The translations under genes and the position numbers were made by a program. From Nemophila menziesii (lineage: Eukaryota; Streptophyta; Magnoliopsida; Boraginales; Hydrophyllaceae), in NCBI GenBank assembly GCA_029959085.1, contig JARWIR010000018.1:18227001-18291000 (forward strand): a DNA stretch of 64,000 bases. The letters run 5' to 3'. This document shows, in pieces, positions 1 through 8,427 of the stretch. Under the pieces are notes generated by a model, which saw nothing but the letters and a program-made list of their open reading frames with translations, ran no database searches and had not been told where the DNA came from. Position 1 is the stretch's first letter. Each line of letters opens with the position of its first letter.

Positions 1-231
1 TAGATAGTTATTTCATCTTATTATATTTTTATTTAAAACATCTAAATTCATCTACGCTTGTTAAATATAAGTAGATCTAACGGATACAATCCCTGCGAAC
101 GAACTTAACTTATCATTAAAACTTGCAAACGATCTGTGATACTTGCAGTGAGTTCCGTGGTTCTCAAGGGTGTGTGCTCTTTATTATTATTCTTATTTAT
201 CTATTTATTTATCACACCTTTGCCCCCACCA
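1..231 (+). repeat. 3' part of the 5' LTR of element 1
   Basis: Matches the last 231 bp of the 3' LTR (6952-7182) base for base as far as I can read. It ends in CCACCA six bases before the PBS. Confidence 0.93.
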
Positions 232-237
232 AGTTTT

Positions 238-255
238 TGGCGCCGCTGCCGGGGA
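238..255 (+). other. Primer binding site, tRNA-Asp type
   Basis: The sequence TGGCGCCGCTGCCGGGGA is complementary to the 3' end of plant tRNA-Asp(GUC) with one mismatch at the ninth base. tRNA-Asp-type priming is typical of Athila-group Ty3 elements. The same site recurs at 39210-39227 and, on the minus strand, at 13589-13606, with a weaker copy at 21859-21876. Confidence 0.85.
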
Positions 256-359
256 TTTATCTTTAAGTTAAATCTATTTTGTGTTTATTTAGTGTAGAAG
301 TTTTTATTTGTTTTCAGTTTTACGCTTTCTTTTTGTTTTAGTCTTTCTCAGGATTTTAG

Positions 360-2618
360 ATGGATAATCAACGGTTAGAGCTAGGTTTACCTAGTAAATT
401 TCGAGTTCAACGCATTGGGATTCGCGTCCCAACTATCCAAGCCGTTAGATTCAAGCCTGATCCTGATTTAATTAATCAATTCGCGAGCTATGGGAAATTT
501 AATGGTGATACAAATCAAGATTCGGTCAGATCTGTTCAAAAATTCATGCAATTTTGTGATGCCTACATTAATGAAGGTGTTACGCAAGAACAGATGTATT
601 ATTTAATGTTTCAATTTTTCTTGACCGGGAAAGCAAGCGATTGGTTAGATGATCAACCTCCCGAGCTTATTACAAATTGGGACAAGCTTCAAGAAAGATT
701 CCTCGATAAATTTTATCCTACAAGTATGCGAGTGAAGGAACTATTGGAGCCTATGTATTTCTTACAAGAAGCCGGAGAGAGTGTTGGTGAAGCATGGACG
801 AGATTTCAAAAGATGTTGGCAAGATGTCCACTACATGGATACACGCCACAATTACAATTATCCATGTTCTATAATGGACTCGATAGAGAGTCAAGGCTGA
901 GAGCAGATAATATGGGTCGTGGAAATTTTGTCTCTATGGATCCAAAAGAAGCAAAAAGTGGTATGGAAACAATCATTGAGAACAACATGAGTTGGCCACA
1001 AGGAAAAACTCCTACCACTAACGAAGAAGAAGATGCGAGGATTTCAAGGTTGCAAGATCAAATACAACAACTCGCTATAACTGTTAAGGAAAGCATCCCA
1101 AAGCCACCTCAACAGTTATACCTACAAGAGAAAGCTTATGAAAATCAAGCTAATCAACCACCGAGCTATACTGTGCATAATGTAAGTCAAGCTCAATCAC
1201 GTCCTCAAGAAGAGATTACTGAGTTAAAAGAGACTATTAGTCAATTCATCAACTTCTCGAAGAAAAATATGAGCAGACTTGAATCAAAGATCGATGCATC
1301 AGTAGTGCAAAGCCTGCAACAACGGAATCAAGATCTTAAACAACATAATCAACTTTTAGAGAAGAATGTAATGCGGCTCACTACAATCATAGAACAGATG
1401 CAAAGTCAACTCCTACAATTGACCCAAGATACAACATCTAACATGAAGAAGATCCAGTACGTTGACGATAAGGTTAAGACTATTAGTCTTCAAGCTCAAA
1501 AGATAAAAGAACACGGTGAGATAATCACCAAAGCGCTACCATCTCCCTCAAAAGGGGATGTTCTACCAAACAAGTCACACGTAAAACGGATGAACTTAGA
1601 TGAGATAATTGTTGAAGATTGGGTTGAAGAAGTTGAACATGATGAGATTAAGAAGCCTAGCGTGGTTGATGGACCAAGAATTGAAGAGAGAAGTAGAGCA
1701 AGACAAACACCCATACATTGCCACTATCCCACAGAGCAACATCAGAAGTGTATAGAGGCGTTAAAACAAGTGAAAATTAACGTCCCTTTACTTGAAGCTA
1801 TGGAAGGAAGGAGAAACTATGATCGATTCTTTCTGGAGGCACTCTCCAATAAGAAAAGATTCACAAGAGCCAAGTCTGTAGCAATCAACGAAGGGGTATC
1901 AGCACGAGTTCAAAGAAGATTACCACCGAAGCGTAAAGATCCGGGAAGTTTCAATCTCCCAATCAAAATAGGTGGTATATTTCATGGAAAAGCCATGTGT
2001 GATTTAGGGGCAAGTGTGAATATCATTCCCAAAAGTGTATTCAAGAAGATTGGTATTAGAGAAGCGAAACCGACATCCGTAATCTTACAACTTGCGGATC
2101 AATCTACTGTTAAGCCGTGGGGAGTAATAGAGGATGTACTCGTTCAAGTAGGTAACCGTGTTATTCCAACGGACTTTATTATTCTTGACTACAAAGCAGA
2201 TAAGAACGTCCCATTCATTCTTGGGCGTCCATTCCTAGCCACCAGCGATACTATAGTGAATGTGAATGAAGGAACCGTGACCCTTAGTATTGGAGATAAC
2301 GCTGAAACATTCTATGTTTTGGGAAAGAAGAGGAAAAAGAAGTCAAAAGAACTATATCCAATCAGAGCAGTAACCAAGAAGCCAGAACCTGAAAGTCTCC
2401 AAGAAACCATAGAGAAAAAGATTGAGTTTGGGGTAGGAGACGAGGTGGCATGGAAACCTCCCAACCCCAAACAGAGCAGTTCTTGGAAGGGACCTTATGT
2501 TATCACGCAAATTATCTCAGAAGGAGTGGTCGAAATCAAGGCTATCAAAGGTTGCAAGCTCGATTTGGTAAGTGTTAATCATCTCACTCACTGCTGGGGA
2601 GGCTATAAAAAGAAATAA
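360..2618 (+). CDS. Gag-aspartic protease-GPY/F polyprotein without RT or integrase core (752 aa)
   Basis: Structural polyprotein of element 1. Residues about 75-180 match the Retrotrans_gag domain (TGKASDWL, then the WTRF..ARCPLHGY stretch). Residues about 225-390 are Gln/Lys/Glu-rich and probably coiled coil. An acidic segment (LDEIIVEDWVEE) lies at 413-424. Residues about 525-645 form a retropepsin-like domain with DLGAS at the active site (548-552; DLGA in place of DTGA is common in plant Ty3 proteases) and an ILGRPFL motif near 620. Residues 689-748 (GVGDEV, then GPYVITQI, ending HLTHCWGG) resemble the GPY/F module at the C-terminus of Ty3 integrases. RT, RNase H and integrase core are absent, and no CCHC knuckle is visible. 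The ATG at 360 lies 9 bp after an acceptor-like CTTTCTCAG. The frame is intact. Domain calls are by eye. Confidence 0.9.
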   Translation: MDNQRLELGLPSKFRVQRIGIRVPTIQAVRFKPDPDLINQFASYGKFNGDTNQDSVRSVQKFMQFCDAYINEGVTQEQMYYLMFQFFLTGKASDWLDDQPPELITNWDKLQERFLDKFYPTSMRVKELLEPMYFLQEAGESVGEAWTRFQKMLARCPLHGYTPQLQLSMFYNGLDRESRLRADNMGRGNFVSMDPKEAKSGMETIIENNMSWPQGKTPTTNEEEDARISRLQDQIQQLAITVKESIPKPPQQLYLQEKAYENQANQPPSYTVHNVSQAQSRPQEEITELKETISQFINFSKKNMSRLESKIDASVVQSLQQRNQDLKQHNQLLEKNVMRLTTIIEQMQSQLLQLTQDTTSNMKKIQYVDDKVKTISLQAQKIKEHGEIITKALPSPSKGDVLPNKSHVKRMNLDEIIVEDWVEEVEHDEIKKPSVVDGPRIEERSRARQTPIHCHYPTEQHQKCIEALKQVKINVPLLEAMEGRRNYDRFFLEALSNKKRFTRAKSVAINEGVSARVQRRLPPKRKDPGSFNLPIKIGGIFHGKAMCDLGASVNIIPKSVFKKIGIREAKPTSVILQLADQSTVKPWGVIEDVLVQVGNRVIPTDFIILDYKADKNVPFILGRPFLATSDTIVNVNEGTVTLSIGDNAETFYVLGKKRKKKSKELYPIRAVTKKPEPESLQETIEKKIEFGVGDEVAWKPPNPKQSSSWKGPYVITQIISEGVVEIKAIKGCKLDLVSVNHLTHCWGGYKKK

Positions 2619-2649
2619 CCGAGGTAACTCGTCTAACTTTGAAAGACTT

Positions 2650-2680
2650 TAAACAAAAGTGCCCTTTGGGAGACATCCCA
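2650..2680 (+). other. Conserved post-stop motif with small hairpin
   Basis: AAACAAAAGTGC is followed by TGGGAGACATCCCA (2667-2680), a 5-bp stem with a 4-base loop. The same motif follows the ORF1 stop in element 6 (40171-40199, stem CTTGGG/CCCAAG) and element 2 (10531-10557, minus, stem CGGG/CCCG), and in weaker form in element 3 (about 18021-18056, minus). The stem changes on both sides between copies. Role unknown. Confidence 0.65.
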
Positions 2681-2936
2681 TATTAATTTTTATGTTTTTA
2701 TGTTTTAATTTTAGTTTAGTTTAGTTAATTTTAGTTGATAGTGCATATTTGAGGAAGGTATTAGTGTTTTTGATGATTAGGTATTGGAGAAATCGAGTTA
2801 GGGAAGCGAGCAAAATTTTTTCGAACAGAGAAACTTCGGAAAGTCATATCGTTGCGCTCGGATGTCGGAATCAGGTGATTTTTGAGCCTAAACTGCATAA
2901 CTTTTCGAGATCTAGCTGATGGGGAGGTTTTTGCCA

Positions 2937-3300
2937 GGTGCGGTACACCGGACCTCATCCGCGGTGCACCGCACGGTAAAAACCCGTGCCACGGGGTAGA
3001 GCTACGTGTTTTATCCAGAAACGAAAAAAAAAAATAGCTGATGGGTCCGGTATACCGGACCCTATACCGCGCCATGCACCGCACAAACCCGTACTACGGG
3101 GTCCTACCACGGTTTTTTTGACGTAGGAGGCACGGAGCACCCCGGCGGTACACCGGACCCTGGTCCGCAGCTCAAAAACCCGTACCACGGGGTCCTACCA
3201 CGGGTTTAATCCAATGAGCAAAAATTTTCACCCATCAGATGCTGCGGTGTACCCCGCGGTATACCCCCTGGTCTGCAGGGGTAGTCCGCACGAGCCGCCA
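2937..3300 (+). repeat. GC-rich palindrome array between ORF1 and ORF2 (element 1)
   Basis: About four imperfect units of roughly 90 bp, each pairing a GGTRYACC-centred palindrome with a CCCGTNNNACGGG hairpin. Perfect palindromes include GGGTCCGGTATACCGGACCC (3043-3062) and GCGGTGCACCGC (2961-2972). CCCGTGCCACGGG is at 2983-2995. The array stands out sharply from AT-rich surroundings. Elements 2, 3 and 6 have comparable arrays in the same place but with different sequences. Confidence 0.85.
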
Positions 3301-3327
3301 GAGAGAGAAAAGAAAGGGTTTCAAGCT

Positions 3328-3342
3328 TATAAGAAGATATAA
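3328..3342 (+). promoter_or_regulatory. Putative internal TATA box ahead of the ORF2 region
   Basis: TTATAAGAAGATATA lies just after the palindrome array and about 400 bp before the ORF2 start region. TATA-like sequences lie at the equivalent place in element 2 (10091-10099, minus) and element 3 (17292-17300, minus). The leader that follows is C/A/T-rich and similar in elements 1 and 2. An internal promoter is inferred, not shown. Confidence 0.35.
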
Positions 3343-3710
3343 TGCTCATTACTCCGAATTTATTGAACCTTAAACCTCTTTCTTCTCTCCAGAACTCTCC
3401 CAACTCCATTAAAGCTTCAACAAACCTTCACCGAACATCAAAACACCACCAAATCACCATGAATTCTCATCCAAATCCTTTCCCACATCATTACAAAGAA
3501 GATTCAAGCACCCAAATCATATCAAAACACCTAGAAACCAAGAATCAAAACTATGAATTTCAAGATCTTCTTCTCAAATTCCTTACACCCACATCACTAA
3601 ACCTTAATTCAATCATACCCACATGGAGAATTGTCATCCTAACACCTTTCCTAACCAAAATAAAGCTTGTTCCACCTATGATCATAAAGTACAAATTTCA
3701 AGAGTGTTCA

Positions 3711-3728
3711 AAGCTTTGAGTTGGGGGT
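3711..3728 (+). other. Internal PPT-like motif 1, just before ORF2
   Basis: AAGCTTTGAGTTGGGGGT ends 8 bp before the ATG of the ORF2 vestige. It shares its core with the true PPT (5661-5673). Element 2 has the same motif 11 bp before its ORF2 ATG (9698-9715, minus), and element 3 a version with one base changed in the purine run (about 16874-16891, minus). Confidence 0.6.
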
Positions 3729-3736
3729 CAAAAGAG

Positions 3737-4240
3737 ATGATGAAGAGAATAAATAAATTATCAAGTGTTACGGGATATGAAGAATCAAAGCAAGGTATTG
3801 GGTAAGATCTAGAAGATTTCAATTGAGATGGGTACTAGTTTGGGAATAAATTACAAGGTAAATCGGATCAAGAGAATAGAGGAAAGCTAGCTGTGGTAAA
3901 TTCAAAGAACAAAAAGGTTTTAACTTTCATAAGGAAGACACCACAACCTCTACAATCAATATCCATCTACCCAAGATGAACAAAATCTTCTGGGACGCTA
4001 GTAGCTATGTTCAAAACATATTCTCGGATGAACAACTGTCACATGAGAGATTATTCAAGAACAAAGTTGGAAGAAGATAAACAAGAGATTTCTAGAGTGT
4101 GATTGATTGGGATGGAGCATAAGAAGGGAATGCGAAATTGGTGATGCATAGAAGTTTTCATACATGGAAAGCACTGCACCCTATTCCGGGTATTGATCAG
4201 GAGAGGTAAATAGCCTCGAAGAGTATGTTTTCTTTCTTCC
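3737..4240 (+). pseudogene. Vestige of the element 1 ORF2
   Basis: From the ATG at 3737 there are only 23 open codons before TAA, and the three frames are then broken by many stops to about 4240. Comparable decayed sequence occupies the same place in element 3 (16327-16877, minus); the short open piece reading EESKQGIG in element 1 matches EESKKGIG in element 3. It does not resemble ORF2 of element 2, which carries a plant transposon-protein domain. The vestige lies in an element whose ORF1 is intact and whose LTRs look identical, so this ORF may have been dispensable for its latest transposition. Confidence 0.45.
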
Positions 4241-4309
4241 TTACCTTTTCTTTAATGTGCAATATGTGCTAAAATTTTAATTTCTTTTATTTTATTTTCG
4301 AGTCTTTTC

Positions 4310-4353
4310 GAGTCGTGGGGACACGGCTCATTTTTGAGTTGGGGGTGTGGGGA
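4310..4353 (+). other. Covarying hairpin followed by PPT-like motif 2
   Basis: GAGTCGTGGGGACACGGCTC (4310-4329) folds as an 8-bp stem (one G-U pair) with a GGGA loop. A PPT-like TTGAGTTGGGGGTGTGGGGA follows directly (4334-4353). The hairpin recurs in element 2 (8381-8400, minus), element 4 (26804-26824, minus) and element 5 (27419-27439). In element 4 one stem pair has changed from G-C to A-T on both sides. Confidence 0.6.
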
Positions 4354-5660
4354 TTCGTTGTCTCTCATCTCCATTTTTCTGTTTTTTTAGGTAAAATTAA
4401 AATTTTTGAGAAGGTTTAGATGTATGTAGAGTGTGTTTAATAGCTTGAAAGCATAAACTCAGTGAGTTAATGATAGGAAGTAATATGTTTAAGAGCTATT
4501 TTATTTTGTATGCTTTGAAGTATTTGCAGGAAAACACACATTGATAGTAAAGAAAAGATTAGTGAGCAATGCGATAGAAAGTATGTTCGATCTCAGGGAA
4601 CCTTGAGAAGTGTGTAGGCCGTGAGATCCAAGCTAGTTGACAAACCCATTTGATGCAAGTGCTAAAGCCCCTTCTAGCCTTTTTAAAGCCTTTTTATTTA
4701 AACACATTATAAGCCATATCCCTTTAGATTATAGGACTTTTCCATATGACCCGCACTCGAATCGCGATGCATAGACAATTGTTTTAGAGCTTGAGTTTGG
4801 GGTGGTGGGTCCACCATTATGGGAATTGTTATTGGGATGGGATTTTGAGCTTATTAATTGTGCTCTGTTATTTATATTGATGATGTTTCACAGATTTGTA
4901 TTGTAACCCTTTGCCGGGGTAATAGTGAATGAAAAAGAAGCTACGAGCTAATTTTGCCAATAAGGGCATAAAAATATATATATGAAAAAATAGCGTGATA
5001 TCTCATCATTAAAAAGAGTCATAGCTAAAGAAATTTATTTGAAAAGAAAATATATATATTCGGACCGGCAAAGTGGAATTTTTATGTGAACATCTTATGC
5101 TTTAATTGGGTTATTGGGGATGCTAAATTGTGCATCAAGGAAATCATTGGGTTGAGTGAGAAACGTTTTATGAGAGTAACTCAAGCTCTAGGGCGATTCG
5201 TTGATGGCTAGTGAGGAGAGAGCCAAAAGCTCACTCTAAATTATCCAAATATACTTATCATACCGTCCCTAAGCCTACATTACAACCTTAAAGACCTTTT
5301 GATTCTTTGCTATGTAATCGAGAAGTGATTGAGCCAATAGAGAGTAGTTAAGTGGAGCTTTGGATACTAGTAAAGGTCGATGAACAATCTATAGCTTCCT
5401 TGGTGAACTGAGTAAAGTTCCTCTCCTTCTTACATTGCGAAACTAATCTGATCTTGAATTCAAGCCGTGCTGACTGTGGATATGAGAAGTGTACAGGTAT
5501 GTAGTTTGTGAATATTATTACATGAAATTTTCTAAGTAGTTGCTTTGAGTCTATTCTCCATATTCTGCTATCTTCTTCCTTTTGTGCTTAATTGACCTAG
5601 GTGTGTATTTAGAGACTTCCCTTTGTTTTTATTTTTATTGTATCGGGACGATACAACTTT

Positions 5661-5673
5661 GAGTTGGGGGTCT
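5661..5673 (+). other. Polypurine tract of element 1
   Basis: GAGTTGGGGGTCT lies directly upstream of the 3' LTR, which starts TGATGTCTCC at 5674. This is the normal position for the plus-strand primer. Confidence 0.85.
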
Positions 5674-7182
5674 TGATGTCTCCTCATTTGTGATAGATTT
5701 ATATTAGGATGAGACATCATTTTTAGTGATTTAGAAGTCATTATAGTCGATTTTCTTGAGAAATGCTACACTTTCCTATTTTGAGTCTTGATTTAGTAAA
5801 ATAATATTTTTAGAGCATATTGGGTTTAATTATTTATTTAGTGTGAAGCTTTAAAGATAATTATGGAGATTAATTAGATTCCAAGTCAAAGACTACAAAA
5901 TATGGAAAGAGATAGACATGGTAATTGGAGATAAGGAAATAAAAGCTAAAAACATGGAAAAGGAAAACCTGCCTTAATCCTGAATTTCTGCATCTACGAC
6001 CACAAATCAGCTTATATCTCAAGAACGGTGAGGAATTTGGAGAAACGGTCAAGAGCAAAGTTGAAGAGCTTTCCGAGACGATCAATTTGGTATATTCATA
6101 CGCGTCAAACGGATGAATATTGAAGCTGTTAGAGCCAAAAGAAAATCGGACCTGATTTCATGTTTTTAGGGTTACGAATTTGAGTTGGGCTTGGAGTCCA
6201 CCACTTACTTCTCCTTCAAGAAAACGAATTAGGGCTTCCAAGATACCTATAAATACACCCTCTTATCATTGTAAACATGTCCTTGCTCAGTTCTAAACAT
6301 TAGCTTAAATTATAAACAATAGCTTAGTCCTTTAAATTAATATTCATCCTTAGAATCAAGCTATTCATTCAAGAAGCAAGCTGACCTGTAGAGGAAGACA
6401 AGAAGAAGAAGATTGGAGACTGACAACTCCTCTTCTACATCTCACCTTCTCTATATTTAGAGTAATTAGCTATAGATCTATTCTCAACCATATTTCTAAG
6501 CTTTTATTCTGTAAGTTTTACTTTTAATTGTTGGATTATTATTTTGTCTTTAAATAATATTTGTTATTTTAATTGATTGAGCTTGGCGTATATTGTTATT
6601 ATGTGTTTTGACTTATTGTTACACCTTAGATTTGGCCAATCTTAGGATTATTCTTAGTTATTGACAACACCACATAATCGTCTAGTTTTGATCCCTTGCC
6701 TAACTAGATAGCCATTAAGGTTTGATTTAATCACCAATCATTACTTAGGAATCCCTAGTAGTGGAGAGGTTGCTCCTAAGCCTAGAGAAGGCTAGGTAGA
6801 ATTTAGAATCCTGGTTAATATATAATGCTTAATCTGTGACAGGTTAGAATAACGATTTAGTAATAGACTCATATTAGTAATCCTAATCTATTTGACTTAC
6901 ATTCATATTTAGTTATTTGTTTTGTTTATTTGTTTTAATTATTTAATTGCGTAGATAGTTATTTCATCTTATTATATTTTTATTTAAAACATCTAAATTC
7001 ATCTACGCTTGTTAAATATAAGTAGATCTAACGGATACAATCCCTGCGAACGAACTTAACTTATCATTAAAACTTGCAAACGATCTGTGATACTTGCAGT
7101 GAGTTCCGTGGTTCTCAAGGGTGTGTGCTCTTTATTATTATTCTTATTTATCTATTTATTTATCACACCTTTGCCCCCACCA
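5674..7182 (+). repeat. 3' LTR of element 1 (1509 bp)
   Basis: Begins TGATGTCTCC and ends CCACCA. The tip contains an inverted repeat, TGATGTCTC (5674-5682) and GAGACATCA (5711-5719). The promoter TATA is at 6248. The solo LTR at 44475-45961 (minus) belongs to the same family, ending in the same GCCCCCACCA. Confidence 0.93.
6248..6255 (+). promoter_or_regulatory. LTR promoter TATA box
   Basis: TATAAATA in the context CCTATAAATACACCC. The same context recurs in the other LTRs of the window, for example 14566-14573 (minus) and about 35446, so it is the likely U3 promoter. Confidence 0.7.
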
Positions 7183-8357
7183 TTCACAGAACTTCACTAG
7201 TATTCAAAGATCCACTTAACTACTCTAATGGCTCAATTACTTCTCAATTACATAGCAAAGAATCACAAGGTCTTTAAGGTTGTAATTTAGGCTTAGGGAC
7301 GGTATGATAGTATATTTGGATAATTTGGAGTGAGCTTTTGGCTCTCTCCTCACTAGCCATCAACGAGTCACCCTAGAGCTTGATTTACTCTCATAAAATG
7401 TTTCTCACTCATTCCAATGAATTCCTTGATGCACAATTTAGCATCCCCAATAACCCAATTAAAGCATAAGATGTTCACATAAAAATTCCACTTTGCCGGT
7501 CCGAATATATATATTTTCTTTTCTTTTCAAATCAATTTCTTTTCTATAGCTATGACTCTATTTTTAATGTTGAGATATCATGCTAATTTTTCTCATATAT
7601 ATATTTTTTCTTTTAATGCCCTTGTTGGCAAATTTAGCTCGTAGCTTCTTTTTCAGTCACTATTACCCCGGAAAAGGGTCACAATAAAAATCTGTGAATC
7701 ACCATCAATATAAAGAACATAGCACAATTAATAAGCTCCAACATCCCATCCCAATAATATTTCCCATACTGGTGGACCCACCACCCCAAACTCAAGCTCT
7801 AAAACAACTGTCTATGCATCGCGATTCGAGTGCGAGTCATATGGAAAAGTCCTATAATCTAAAGGGATATGGCTTATAATGTGTTTCAATAAAAAGCTTT
7901 AGAAAGGCTAGAAGGGGCTGAGAAGGATATAACATATAAAATAAAAATCACAAGGTGAGAAGGTATAAAAAGGCTTCAAGGGCTTCAAATATGAAAGAAC
8001 CGCCTTAATCACTTTCTACACTATGCAATTTCGTTATTTTCTTACCTTTAGCACTTTCATCAAATGGGTTTGTCAACTAGCTTGGATCTCACGGCCTACA
8101 CACTTCTCAAGGTTCCCTGAAATCGAACATACTTTCTATCGCATTGCTCACTAATCTTTTCTTAACTATCAACGTGTGTTTCCCTGCAAATACTCAAAGC
8201 ATACAAATAACATAGCTCATAAACATACTACTTACTATCATCAATTCACTGAGCTTATGCTTTCAAGCTATTAAACACACTCTACATCTAATTCCCATGT
8301 ATCAAAAATTTTAATTTCTACTTAAAAACAGAAAAATGGAGATGAGAGACAACGAAT

Positions 8358-8400
8358 CCCCACACCCCCAACTCAAAAATGAGCCGTGTCTCCACGACTC
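8358..8400 (-). other. Hairpin and PPT-like motif 2 of element 2
   Basis: On the minus strand GAGTCGTGGAGACACGGCTC (8400-8381) is followed by TTTTGAGTTGGGGGTGTGGG (8377-8358). Same arrangement as 4310-4353 in element 1; only the loop differs. Confidence 0.6.
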
Positions 8401-8427
8401 GAAAAAGACTCGAAACAGAAATTAAAA

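Larger units (their letters stand above)
1..7182 (+). mobile_element. Element 1: young non-autonomous Ty3/Athila-like (TR-GAG) LTR retrotransposon, 5' end cut by window
   Basis: Order on the plus strand: end of the 5' LTR (1-231), PBS, one long gag-protease-GPY/F ORF, palindrome array, decayed ORF2 region, PPT, and complete 3' LTR (5674-7182). The 231 bp of 5' LTR in view match 6952-7182 with no difference I could find, and the ORF is intact, so insertion looks recent. No reverse transcriptase, RNase H or integrase core is present, so it would need enzymes in trans. It lies in the 3' region of minus-strand element 2: sequence from 7183 on is the reverse complement of the type of sequence at about 5100-5420. 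The right target-site copy should be 7183-7187 (TTCAC); the left copy is outside the window. Confidence 0.9.

Noticed and set aside
2937..3300. CpG island or host promoter
   Set aside because: The GC-rich segment consists of repeated palindromes inside the retroelement and recurs at the same place in other elements.
2761..3409. Overlapping minus-strand ORFs of 60-107 codons
   Set aside because: Open only because the palindrome array is GC-rich; antisense to the element and without homology.
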